Positions 6,389 to 13,989 of a DNA stretch of 16,901 bases are shown one piece after another. The notes under the pieces were generated by a model, which worked only from the letters and a program-made list of their open reading frames with translations, searched no databases and was not told the origin of the DNA. The stretch comes from JALYNX01 sp040905925 (lineage in GTDB: Bacteria > Actinomycetota > Acidimicrobiia > Spongiisociales > ZC4RG35), in assembly GCA_040905925.1 (NCBI GenBank), contig JBBDQO010000122.1, forward strand, positions 1-16,901, given 5' to 3'. Position 1 is the first letter of the stretch; each line of letters opens with the position of its first letter. A program made the position numbers and the translations under genes.

Positions 6389-8176
6389 ATGAAAAACGCA
6401 GGAGTGTATGCACGAGTTTCGACGCAAGAACAGGTCGCCGGAGTCTCGCTTGACGACCAAGTCACCCTCGGCACCGCCCTGGCCGTGGACAAAGGATGGA
6501 GGGTCGCCGATGTCTTCGTAGACGAGGGCGTCTCGGGTGTCCTGCCGCTCGCCAAGAGGCCCGAGGGTGCCCGGCTCGCGAGGGCGATGGAAGCTGGAGA
6601 AGTCGACGTGGTCATCGTCAGCAAAGTGGATCGGTTCACGAGGAGTCTTCGGTACGGAGCCGCAATGCTGGGCGATATGGCCGATAGGGGAATTGGCTTC
6701 GTCTCGATCTCGGAACAGTTCGACACGGGAACCGTGGCCGGGAAGATGATGCTCGGCTTGCTGGTCTTGTTTGCCGAGACCGAGCGCGAGCGCATAGCAG
6801 AACGCATGGCCGAGGGGCGTGCTGGCACGATCGAGCGAGCGCGCAATCCCGTCACGGGCCAAATCTCCCGGTGGGTTGGCGGGCAACCTCCCTTCGGATT
6901 CCGCACCGACGAGGAGACCGGTACCCTGGTTGTCGACCCCGAGGCAGCCCACTCGATCCATCGTGTATTTGAGTTGAGGGCAATGGGCCTCGGAGTCAAT
7001 ACCATCGCCAAGACGATGCAGATGGAGGGCCACACGACTCGGGCGCGGAAGCTCAATGGAGGCGAAGCGGTACCGGGTAGGTGGAACGTGGAATTGGTCC
7101 GAAGGGTGCTCGGCAACCGGGCGTACATCGGGGAAGGGTTCCAGCGGCACGGAGAAACCTTCGCTGCGCCTGCAATTCTCTCGGCTGACGAGTGGCAAGG
7201 CGCCCAACGACGCCCCAGCCCCGCCAAGCCCAAGAGCAAAAGGGCCAGGGCCAGTCATTTGTATGCCCTGTCACACGCCATCGCCCACGTTCACGAAGAC
7301 GGCTCGACCTCGGGAATGTTTGGCCAAAGCATTGCAAGAGCGGGCGGCGAAGCGCGGGTCTATCGGTGCTCGGCGTCTCGACCCGATGGCACCAGGGCCG
7401 CCTATTGCGACGGCTTCGGCAAGACGCACGGGCAACGGGCCTCGGCCGTCAGCGCCGATCTGGTGGAAGCCGCTGCGCTGCGCGCCATCCTCGTTAAAAC
7501 CCCGGAGGACTGGCTCGAAATGGTTGCCGACGTCGACCGGCGCTACCGCGAGGGCGACACCGACGAATCCCTCAAAGCCGACGAGGCCCGGTTGACCAAA
7601 CTGACCCACCGGCTCAAGCGCCTGTTCGAGATGGCAGCGGACCAGGACGACGATGCCCTCGCCGAAACCATCCAAGAAACTCGGGACAGCATCGAGGCCC
7701 TCACCGCCAAGATCGAGGGAGTCCAGGCTCGTCTCGGGCACCGGGCCGAGCTAAAGGTCACCCTGGCCGAGTTGCTCGATATGACTATCGAGGGAACACC
7801 CGACCCCGACGAGGATGAGGACATATCCCCGAGGCAACTTCGAGCCGAATTGCTCGAAGCCTGTGAGCGTGTGATTGCGCACGCCTCCCCGACATTGCCC
7901 GAGTGGTGTCTCTCGGAGGCCGCCCGGACCTTCGCCAGATTCGGAGTTGAGGTCACCATCAGGTCATCGGGTGATCCCCAGCGACCTCGGATCGACGCTG
8001 TCGTCGGCCGCTTGGCCTATAAGGGCGCCTCACCTGAAGACCGATATGCCCTTCTACGGGGTGCAGACACCGGCCCGGGTCCCGATCCTGCGCCGGTTGG
8101 TTGCAGAGTTCCGACCCGCCGATCGCGACGAGTACGAAGTTCTGGTGCTCGGACTGTGGGACCTGCCCCACCGTGA
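6389..8176 (+). CDS. large serine recombinase (integrase) with host-derived C-terminal tail
   Basis: A 595-residue protein. The N-terminal resolvase domain (about 1-145) has the nucleophile Ser11 in YARVSTQEQ, followed by VVIVSKVDRFTRS and a long helix with ETERERIAERM. The recombinase DNA-binding domain (about 165-275) includes GGQPPFGF and RRVLGNRAYIGE. A zinc-ribbon-like region (about 293-341) keeps YRC (Cys327) and Cys340, but the usual first CxxC is replaced by AHVHEDG (His300, His302). A coiled coil (about 395-450) and a mixed C-terminal domain follow. Residues after about 548 are read from alkD DNA in another frame and are probably not native. AAGGA (6376-6380) lies 8 nt before the ATG. 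In the 273 nt between this gene and the membrane protein gene only small palindromes were seen, such as AACGGCCGTT at 6281. It likely integrates and excises the island. Confidence 0.9.
   Translation: MKNAGVYARVSTQEQVAGVSLDDQVTLGTALAVDKGWRVADVFVDEGVSGVLPLAKRPEGARLARAMEAGEVDVVIVSKVDRFTRSLRYGAAMLGDMADRGIGFVSISEQFDTGTVAGKMMLGLLVLFAETERERIAERMAEGRAGTIERARNPVTGQISRWVGGQPPFGFRTDEETGTLVVDPEAAHSIHRVFELRAMGLGVNTIAKTMQMEGHTTRARKLNGGEAVPGRWNVELVRRVLGNRAYIGEGFQRHGETFAAPAILSADEWQGAQRRPSPAKPKSKRARASHLYALSHAIAHVHEDGSTSGMFGQSIARAGGEARVYRCSASRPDGTRAAYCDGFGKTHGQRASAVSADLVEAAALRAILVKTPEDWLEMVADVDRRYREGDTDESLKADEARLTKLTHRLKRLFEMAADQDDDALAETIQETRDSIEALTAKIEGVQARLGHRAELKVTLAELLDMTIEGTPDPDEDEDISPRQLRAELLEACERVIAHASPTLPEWCLSEAARTFARFGVEVTIRSSGDPQRPRIDAVVGRLAYKGASPEDRYALLRGADTGPGPDPAPVGCRVPTRRSRRVRSSGARTVGPAPP
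8022..8045. other. probable right attachment junction (attR or attL) inside alkD
   Basis: In the alkD frame, AlkD-like sequence begins abruptly at codon CTG 8034 (LKTDMPFYGV). Upstream of it the same frame (residues translated from 7875 to about 8033) is shadow-like, while the recombinase frame looks native up to about 8030. Serine-recombinase crossover sites share only a short core, so the exact base pair cannot be read without the empty site or the other junction. Confidence 0.55.
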
Positions 8177-8639
8177 GGAGAAGTACCTGGCGCTCGGTAT
8201 CGCCCAGCACTATCGGAGTTTTGTCGACACCGCGTCGCTTCCGCTGTATCGCCGGCTGATCGTCGAGGGAGCCTGGTGGGACCTGGTCGACGAGGTCGCA
8301 ACCCATCTTGTCGGTCATCTAGTCGTCCATCATCCGACGGAGACCTGGCCGGAGGTCGACCGCTGGATCGACGATCCCGACATGTGGTTGCGTCGCAGCG
8401 CCATCATCTGCCAGGTCGGGGCCAAGGACATGACCGACGCCGAACGGCTCTTCGGCTTCTGTGCGGCCCGTCTCGAGGAGAAGGAGTTCTTCATCCGAAA
8501 GGCGATCGGGTGGGCGTTGCGGGAGTACGCCAAAACCGACGCCCAGGCTGTTGCCCTTTTCGCAATCGAGCACCGTCACCGGCTCTCCGGGCTCAGCTTC
8601 CGCGAGGCGACCAAACACATCCAGCACCTGATCCGATGA
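8046..8639 (+). CDS. alkD: AlkD-like DNA alkylation repair glycosylase, 5'-truncated
   Basis: From the ATG at 8046 the product is 197 residues. It matches the HEAT-like-repeat AlkD family, which excises cationic alkylated purines such as 3-methyladenine and 7-methylguanine. Visible family blocks are FYGVQTPAR near the start, AWWDLVDEVA (Trp78, Asp79, Asp82; the catalytic-Asp region), MWLRRSAI (Arg116) and FIRKAIGWALREYAK (Lys152, Trp156). Family members are usually about 25-35 residues longer at the N terminus; LKTD just before this ATG belongs to the family block (commonly AYLKTDMPFYGV), so the first helix or two are missing. The frame overlaps the recombinase 3' end by 131 nt. Loss of the native start and promoter suggests a damaged gene, although an internal ATG start could still yield a shortened protein. 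It overlaps hyuB by 4 nt. Confidence 0.75.
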   Translation: MPFYGVQTPARVPILRRLVAEFRPADRDEYEVLVLGLWDLPHREEKYLALGIAQHYRSFVDTASLPLYRRLIVEGAWWDLVDEVATHLVGHLVVHHPTETWPEVDRWIDDPDMWLRRSAIICQVGAKDMTDAERLFGFCAARLEEKEFFIRKAIGWALREYAKTDAQAVALFAIEHRHRLSGLSFREATKHIQHLIR

Positions 8640-10174
8640 CCAGGATCGACGCCATCACCCTCGAGGTCGCCTTCAATCGGTTTGCGGCCGTGGCCGACGA
8701 GATGGGGATTGTCCTGCGTCACACCTCGCTCTCCCCAAACATCAAGGAGCGAGCCGACTGCTCGGCGGCGATCTTCACCGCCGACGGCGAGATGCTGGCT
8801 CAGGCCGAGCACATCCCGGTCCATCTCGGCTCGATGCCCGAGTCGGTGGCCGCCTGCCTGGAGCGGTTCGACCCCGAGCCGGGGGCCCAGTACGCAGTCA
8901 ACGACCCCTTCGCAGGGGGAACCCACCTCAACGACCTGACCCTGGTGGCCCCGGTCTTCGTCGGTGGGGAGCACGTGGGCTGGGTGGCTAATCGCGCTCA
9001 TCACGCCGACGTCGGCGGGGAGGCGCCGGGATCGATGCCGGCCCATGCAGTGAGAGTTGATCAGGAGGGGTATCGGGTGCCGCCGACGCTGGCGGTCTCC
9101 AATGATGAATGGGTGGAGGGCTTCAGCCAGCCTTTCGTTGCGGCCTCGCGCACCCCCTGGGAGCGATGGGGTGACCTGGCCGCACAGATCGGAGCCAACG
9201 CGGTCGGGGCGAGACGCTTCCAGGAGTTGGTGGAGCTCGAGGGGAAAGGGCGATTCTCGGCGGTTGCCTCTGCCCTCCTCGACTACGGCGAGCGCCGGAT
9301 GACGGCCGCGCTATCCGCCCTTCCCAATGGTGTCTTCGAGTTCGAGGACTACATGGAGCACGGTGATCGCGATGTTGCGATCAGGGTTCGGATCAACATC
9401 GAGGGGCAGGGCCTGACCGCAGACTTCACCGGGAGCGACGACCAGGTGGCGGCCAACTTCAACGCCGTGGAGGCGGTCACCCGATCCTGTCTCTATTACG
9501 CGGTGCGGGTGGCCACCGACCCCACCATCCCCGCCAACGGGGGTTGTTATCGGCCGCTGGAGCTGATCGCACCGGAGGGGTCGATCGTCAATGCCCGTTT
9601 TCCCGCCGCGGTGGCGGCCGGCAATGTGGAGACCTCGCAGCGCATCGCCGACGTCCTGCTCGGTGCGCTGGCCCAGGCGGCACCGGATCGGGTGCCGGCG
9701 GCCTCTCAAGGCACCATGAACAACGTCCTGATCGGGAACGACGACTTCGCCTACTACGAGACGGTGGGCGGCGGTCAGGGCGGCCGGCCGGGAAAGCCCG
9801 GTCAATCAGGGATTCACACCGGGATGACCAACACCGAGAACACCCCGATCGAGTCGTTGGACACCCACTATCCGTTCCGGGTGGAGAAGTACACCCTGCG
9901 CCAGGGAAGCGGGGGCGCTGGCCGTTTCCCCGGCGGTGAAGGCATTCAACGTGACATCGTGTTCGAGACCGCGGCCACGCTGTCCTTGATGGGTGAGCGG
10001 AGACGCAACCGGCCGTGGGGCCTGGCCGGAGGCGAGCCGGGGGAGCCCGGGGAGGATTGGCTGATCCGCGACGGGGAGCGGGCCCGTCTTCCCGGCAAGA
10101 CCACGGTGGAAGTGGAACCCGGAGACCGGTTGGTGGTTCTCACGCCCGGCGGGGGCGGCTGGGGGAAACCCTGA
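8636..10174 (+). CDS. hyuB: hydantoinase B / oxoprolinase family protein (HyuB)
   Basis: The ATG at 8636 overlaps the alkD stop as ATGA, giving 512 residues, close to the usual length. The HyuB family forms the B subunit of ATP-dependent N-methylhydantoinases, 5-oxoprolinases and acetone carboxylase-like enzymes. Family blocks include NDPFAGGTHLND (89-100), AHHADVGG (121-128), the central DFTGSDDQVAANFN segment, PANGGCYRPL, AAGNVETSQR, and the C-terminal GGGQGGRPG and HYPFRVEKY stretches. A HyuA partner is normally encoded next door but is absent here: alkD is upstream and glcD downstream. It may pair with a distant HyuA, or act on a different cyclic amide. The start further upstream is rejected because that translation is a shadow of alkD. 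Confidence 0.85.
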   Translation: MTRIDAITLEVAFNRFAAVADEMGIVLRHTSLSPNIKERADCSAAIFTADGEMLAQAEHIPVHLGSMPESVAACLERFDPEPGAQYAVNDPFAGGTHLNDLTLVAPVFVGGEHVGWVANRAHHADVGGEAPGSMPAHAVRVDQEGYRVPPTLAVSNDEWVEGFSQPFVAASRTPWERWGDLAAQIGANAVGARRFQELVELEGKGRFSAVASALLDYGERRMTAALSALPNGVFEFEDYMEHGDRDVAIRVRINIEGQGLTADFTGSDDQVAANFNAVEAVTRSCLYYAVRVATDPTIPANGGCYRPLELIAPEGSIVNARFPAAVAAGNVETSQRIADVLLGALAQAAPDRVPAASQGTMNNVLIGNDDFAYYETVGGGQGGRPGKPGQSGIHTGMTNTENTPIESLDTHYPFRVEKYTLRQGSGGAGRFPGGEGIQRDIVFETAATLSLMGERRRNRPWGLAGGEPGEPGEDWLIRDGERARLPGKTTVEVEPGDRLVVLTPGGGGWGKP

Positions 10175-10199
10175 ACCGGGGCCGGTATCCTCAGCCTCG

Positions 10200-11627
10200 A
10201 TGTCATTGATCTCGGATCTCGAGCGGCTGCTCGGCGCCGATCGGGTGCTCCACGAGCCGGTGGAGCTCTATCTCTATTCCAAGGACGCCTCGTCGTTGGT
10301 CCGCGGCCATCCCAACTGTGTGGTGTTTCCCCGGACAACGGAGGAAGTCTCCGAGATCGTGAAACTGGCCGAGGCCCATGAGGCGCCGGTGGTGGCGCGG
10401 GGGGCGGGAACGGGTCTCACCGCCGGGGCCAGCCCCACCGAGGGCGGGATCGTGCTCTCCACCACCTCGCTCAACAGCGTCGACATCGATCCGGAGAATC
10501 GATCGGCTTGGGTGGGTGCCGGGGTCATCAACCTCGACCTGACCCTCGCCGCTGCCCCCTTCGGTCTTCAATTCGCCCCCGATCCTTCGTCGCAGTCGGC
10601 CTGCACCATCGGCGGTAATGTGGCCAACAACAGCGGCGGTCCCCACTGTCTGGCCGAGGGCAGCACCACCAGTCACATCCTCGGGCTCGAGGCCGTGTTG
10701 GCCGGTGGCGAGGTGATGACTCTCGGTGGGTTGGCGCCTGACACCCCCGGCCTCGACCTGAAAGGTCTCATCGTCGGCTCGGAGGGCACGCTCGGTGTGG
10801 TGACCCGGGCCCTGGTGAGGCTGATCCCGGTCGACCCCGATGTCAGGACCCTGCTCATCGACTTCGATCGGGTCGAGGACGCCTGTGGCACGGTCTCGGA
10901 CATCATCGCCGCCGGCTGTGTGCCCGCGGCCCTGGAGATGATGGACCAGCGCATGATGCAGGCAGTCGAGAACTGGCTTCAGGCCGGGCTCCCCACCGAT
11001 CGGGCGGCGATCTTGCTCGTCGAGGTGGTGGGCGAGACCGCCGGGGTGGAGGCCGAGGCCGCGCTCGTCCAGAAGATCGCAGTGAGCCGCCATTCCCAGA
11101 CGGTCCGGGTGGCGGCGACCGAAGCCGAGCGCCAGCTTCTTTGGAAGGGTAGAAAGTCGGCGTTCGGGGCCGTCGCCCAGTTGGCGCCTGACTACTACCT
11201 CCATGACACCGTCGTCCCCAGGACCCGCCTGGTGGAGACGATGCGTGACGTCTACGAGATCGCCGACCGTCATGGGCTCCTCCTGGTCAATGTGTTTCAC
11301 GCCGGAGACGGCAACCTCCACCCGTTGATCGCCTTCGACTCCTCGGACCCGGTGGCGGCGGAGAAGGTCCGACTGGCCGGGGACGAGATCGTTTCCCTCT
11401 GTCTTCGTAACGGCGGCGCTTTGACCGGGGAGCACGGGATCGGTGTCGAGAAGCGAGACCTGATGAGGATGAACTTCAGCGAACTCGACCTCGACGCCCA
11501 GGCCCGGCTCAAGCAGACCTTCGACCCCAAGGGGACCTTCAACCCCTCCAAGGTGTTGCCACAGGGCTCTCTGTGTTTCGATTTCGGCGGGGTGCGCAAG
11601 GAAATCCCCGAAGGGGCCTGGGTTTGA
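10200..11627 (+). CDS. glcD: glycolate oxidase FAD-binding subunit GlcD
   Basis: A 475-residue flavoprotein of the FAD-linked oxidase (PCMH/VAO) family. The FAD-binding half shows RGAGTGLTAGASP (67-79), QSACTIGGNVANNSGG (132-147) and VGSEGTLGVVTR (192-203). The C-terminal cap half shows NVFHAGDGNLHP (364-375), GGALTGEHGIGVEKR (405-419) and FDPKGTFNPSKVLP (441-454). These are the GlcD signatures; the enzyme oxidises glycolate, and in relatives D-lactate, to the 2-oxo acid. GlcE and GlcF follow directly, confirming the glycolate oxidase complex. The gap from hyuB is 25 nt, so they may be co-transcribed. No clear Shine-Dalgarno precedes the ATG at 10200, but the N terminus (DLERLLGADRVL) fits the family. 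Confidence 0.92.
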   Translation: MSLISDLERLLGADRVLHEPVELYLYSKDASSLVRGHPNCVVFPRTTEEVSEIVKLAEAHEAPVVARGAGTGLTAGASPTEGGIVLSTTSLNSVDIDPENRSAWVGAGVINLDLTLAAAPFGLQFAPDPSSQSACTIGGNVANNSGGPHCLAEGSTTSHILGLEAVLAGGEVMTLGGLAPDTPGLDLKGLIVGSEGTLGVVTRALVRLIPVDPDVRTLLIDFDRVEDACGTVSDIIAAGCVPAALEMMDQRMMQAVENWLQAGLPTDRAAILLVEVVGETAGVEAEAALVQKIAVSRHSQTVRVAATEAERQLLWKGRKSAFGAVAQLAPDYYLHDTVVPRTRLVETMRDVYEIADRHGLLLVNVFHAGDGNLHPLIAFDSSDPVAAEKVRLAGDEIVSLCLRNGGALTGEHGIGVEKRDLMRMNFSELDLDAQARLKQTFDPKGTFNPSKVLPQGSLCFDFGGVRKEIPEGAWV

Positions 11628-12736
11628 CCGTCGTCCCCGGCTCCATCCCGGCCGCGATTCGGAGCATGGAGGTCGAGGTTCCCTCCGGCTCCGAGGCGGA
11701 GGCCGGGCTCGCACCCGCTTCTCCGGGAGAGGTCGCCGCCATCCTTCGCTTCGCCACCGAGCAACGTCTCAAGATCCAGGTCTGGGGCGGGGGATCGCAT
11801 CAAGGCTACGGCCGCCCGGAGACACCGAATCTGGTGCTTCTCACCGAACGTCTCGACGCGGTTGAGGCCTGGGAGCCCGATGACATGACTCTCACTCTCG
11901 GGTCGGGGACTCCGGTGGCGAGATTCGAGGAGATGCTCGCCGAGCGGAACCAGACCGCAGTCATGCCCGAGCATCCCGGTCCCGCGACCATCGGCGGAGT
12001 TGTCTCGGCGGGGATCTCCTCGTTGAAGCGGGGCCTTCTCCTCGGGACTCGGGAGCGGCTTCTCGAGGTGACAGTGGTGACCGGGGATGGCCGGCTGGTG
12101 CGGGCGGGAGGCCGGGTGGTGAAGAACGTATCCGGGTACGACCTCTCCCGGTTCGTGGTGGGCGCATTTGGCGCCCTCGGGGTGGTGGTCTCGGTCTGTC
12201 TCAAGCTGTGGCCGGTTCCCCGGGCCAAGGCAACGGTGACCTATCCGGATCCCGATCGTCTCGGGTTGCTGTCCCGCCCCCTCGCCGTGCTCGAAAAGGA
12301 CGGGGCGACCCAGGTGTTTCTCTGGGGTATCGACGAGGAAGTGGAGACCAGCGCAGATCGCATAGGGGGCCAGGTCACTACCGGCCATAGCTGGCCAACC
12401 GATCCTGACGGGGCCTTTCGCTGGTCGTTGCGGGTGCCGCCAGCTCTGATGGCAACGGCGATCTCTAATCTGCCCGCCGTCTGGAGATATCTAGCCATAC
12501 ACAACGTCGGCGAGATCCGTCTCGGCTCCGACGATGCCGAGGCCGCCCAGGAATTGAGGGCCTGGGCAGAAGCCAATGCCGGTCATCTGGTGGTGGTCGA
12601 TTCCCCACGCGGATCGCATCCCGATTTCGATCCGTGGGGCGCGGTCCCCGAAGGTCTCGAGATCCAGCGTCGTCTCATCGGCCAGTTCGACCCGGCGCGG
12701 GTGATCAACCCGGGCCGACTCCCCGGGGGGATCTGA
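11624..12736 (+). CDS. glcE: glycolate oxidase FAD-binding subunit GlcE
   Basis: The 370-residue product is a second FAD-linked oxidase-type subunit, shorter than GlcD, as in the E. coli complex. Visible blocks are LAPASPGEVAAILRFA, KIQVWGGGS, ATIGGVVSAGISSLKRG (no full catalytic cap), VKNVSGYDLSRFVVGAFGALGVV and the C-terminal QFDPARVINPGRLPGG. The TTG start at 11624 overlaps the glcD stop as TTGA, the same overlap used by the gene after glcF, which supports it. An alternative ATG at 11666 would give 356 residues but has poor ribosome-binding spacing. The longer frame back to 11573 overlaps glcD and is rejected. Function is inferred from family and operon. Confidence 0.88.
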   Translation: MTVVPGSIPAAIRSMEVEVPSGSEAEAGLAPASPGEVAAILRFATEQRLKIQVWGGGSHQGYGRPETPNLVLLTERLDAVEAWEPDDMTLTLGSGTPVARFEEMLAERNQTAVMPEHPGPATIGGVVSAGISSLKRGLLLGTRERLLEVTVVTGDGRLVRAGGRVVKNVSGYDLSRFVVGAFGALGVVVSVCLKLWPVPRAKATVTYPDPDRLGLLSRPLAVLEKDGATQVFLWGIDEEVETSADRIGGQVTTGHSWPTDPDGAFRWSLRVPPALMATAISNLPAVWRYLAIHNVGEIRLGSDDAEAAQELRAWAEANAGHLVVVDSPRGSHPDFDPWGAVPEGLEIQRRLIGQFDPARVINPGRLPGGI

Positions 12737-13989
12737 TGGGTTGGGTTACGGCTGAGCATCCGACGACCGAAGAGTTGAACGCCTGTGTGCAGTGCGGGCT
12801 CTGCCTGCCCCATTGCCCCACCTTCCGTCTCACCGGTCGGGAGACCGCCTCGCCCCGGGGCAGATTGCACGCCATGAGCGCGGTGCACGAAGGAGTGGTC
12901 GAGATCGACGCCACCTTCCAGGGCATCATCGACTTCTGCCTCGGCTGTCGCGCCTGCGAGCCGGTATGCCCGGGTCTGGTGCCCTACGGGCGGACCCTGG
13001 AAGGGACTCGGGCCGAGATCGTCGCCCAGCGCCCGTCGATGTCCCACCGGATCAGGTCGTTTCTGCTCGGCTCGGTGCTCGGCTCGCGCCGGTCGCTCGG
13101 TTTCGGAACCGGGGCGCTCAGCCTGGCGCAGATGACCGGTGTGACCAAGGTGGCTCCGAGACGCTGGCGCCGCTTGTCGGCGGGGATGCGGGAGCTGCGG
13201 GGCCGGCCCGGCTCGGTGATCGGGCATGTGGGTGGTGACGGGAAGACCGGCAGTGTTGCGTTGCTTGCCGGGTGCATCCAGGACCAGTGGTTCCAGCCGG
13301 TGAACCATGCCACCATCGAGTTGTTGGAGATGGCCGGGTATCGGGTCGAGGTTCCGGAGGGACAGACCTGTTGTGGGGCTCTCGCCGCTCACGACGGCAA
13401 GGCACCCGAGGCCCATCTGCTCGCCGAGCGCAACACCCCCGTGCTGAGTGGATACGACATGGTGGTGGCCACCGCGGCTGGTTGCTCGGCGCATCTCCGC
13501 GACTACGGCCATTGGGCCGATGGTGGGGAGGGGGTTGGGTCGACCGCCTTGGATGTGACCGTGGCGGTGGCAGGAGCGATCGAAAAGGGATTGCTACCCA
13601 AGGTGTCGTCGGTTTCGGGCCCCATTGCCATCCAGGATCCGTGCCACCTCCGCCACGCCCAGAAGGTCACGGTCGAGCCGAGGCTGATCCTCGAGGCCGC
13701 CGGCCACGAGGTGGTCGAGATCGATCCCGACGGCATGTGCTGTGGGGCTGCCGGTCTGTACACCATCCTCCAGCCCGAGGCCTCCCAGGAACTTGGAAAC
13801 CGAAAGGCGGCCCAGGTGCGTTCAACCGGGGTGAAAAAGGTGGCGTCGGCCAACCCCGGCTGTGAGATGCAGCTGCGAAGCGCATTGGGTGACGGTTTCG
13901 AGATTGCCCACCCCATCGAGTGGTACCTGCAAGCCGTCAAACGGGAAAAGCTTGGCGGTATCGTCGCCGCCTTGGAGGAGTCACGTTGA
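12736..13989 (+). CDS. glcF: glycolate oxidase iron-sulfur subunit GlcF
   Basis: A 417-residue protein with two 4Fe-4S ferredoxin motifs near the N terminus: Cys17-x2-Cys20-x2-Cys23-x3-Cys27 (CVQCGLCLPHCP) and Cys68-x2-Cys71-x2-Cys74-x3-Cys78 (CLGCRACEPVCP). Two cysteine-rich (CCG) domains follow, seen as QTCCGALAAHDG with an upstream GC, and DPCHLRHAQ with MCCGAAG. This is the layout of GlcF and of heterodisulfide-reductase-like electron carriers; it would pass electrons from the GlcDE flavins to the membrane pool. The ATG at 12736 overlaps the glcE stop (TGATG), with a G-rich ribosome binding site at 12725-12731. Upstream starts in the frame lie inside glcE and are rejected. Confidence 0.92.
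   Translation: MGWVTAEHPTTEELNACVQCGLCLPHCPTFRLTGRETASPRGRLHAMSAVHEGVVEIDATFQGIIDFCLGCRACEPVCPGLVPYGRTLEGTRAEIVAQRPSMSHRIRSFLLGSVLGSRRSLGFGTGALSLAQMTGVTKVAPRRWRRLSAGMRELRGRPGSVIGHVGGDGKTGSVALLAGCIQDQWFQPVNHATIELLEMAGYRVEVPEGQTCCGALAAHDGKAPEAHLLAERNTPVLSGYDMVVATAAGCSAHLRDYGHWADGGEGVGSTALDVTVAVAGAIEKGLLPKVSSVSGPIAIQDPCHLRHAQKVTVEPRLILEAAGHEVVEIDPDGMCCGAAGLYTILQPEASQELGNRKAAQVRSTGVKKVASANPGCEMQLRSALGDGFEIAHPIEWYLQAVKREKLGGIVAALEESR
13974..13980 (+). promoter_or_regulatory. ribosome binding site deciding a TTG start
   Basis: GGAGGAG, a near-perfect Shine-Dalgarno, lies inside the end of glcF and 5 nt before TTG 13986. It selects this unusual start codon over the later ATG at 14023. Confidence 0.7.

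Larger units (their letters stand above)
1..8035. mobile_element. right-hand part of a serine-recombinase genomic island (left end not seen)
   Basis: Everything left of about 8035 differs from the right side: lower GC by eye, long gaps without genes, dispersed repeats, and genes typical of accessory DNA (Mrr-like nuclease, methyltransferase with nuclease-like tail, large serine recombinase). The right edge is placed where AlkD homology begins, in the frame overlapping the recombinase 3' end. No copy of the missing alkD 5' portion was found between 1 and 8035, so the left edge is probably before position 1. That all of 1-8035 is one element is inference; it could be several nested insertions. 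Confidence 0.6.

Noticed and set aside
6374..7258. Long open frames antisense to the recombinase
   Set aside because: Arg/Pro/His-rich shadow translations of a high-GC gene with no motifs; the recombinase frame has clear catalytic motifs.
1..8035. CRISPR array or prophage structural genes in the accessory half
   Set aside because: No regularly spaced repeats of 25-40 bp were seen, and no capsid, terminase, portal or tail proteins were recognised.
7875..8045. N-terminal extension of the AlkD frame back to 7875
   Set aside because: These 57 codons lie inside the recombinase gene and translate to a Pro/Ser/Arg-rich string unlike AlkD; homology begins only at about LKTD (8034).
10203..11714. 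503-codon open frame antisense to glcD
   Set aside because: Its length comes from high GC content; composition is Gly/His/Arg/Asp-biased with no domain, while glcD on the other strand is unmistakable.
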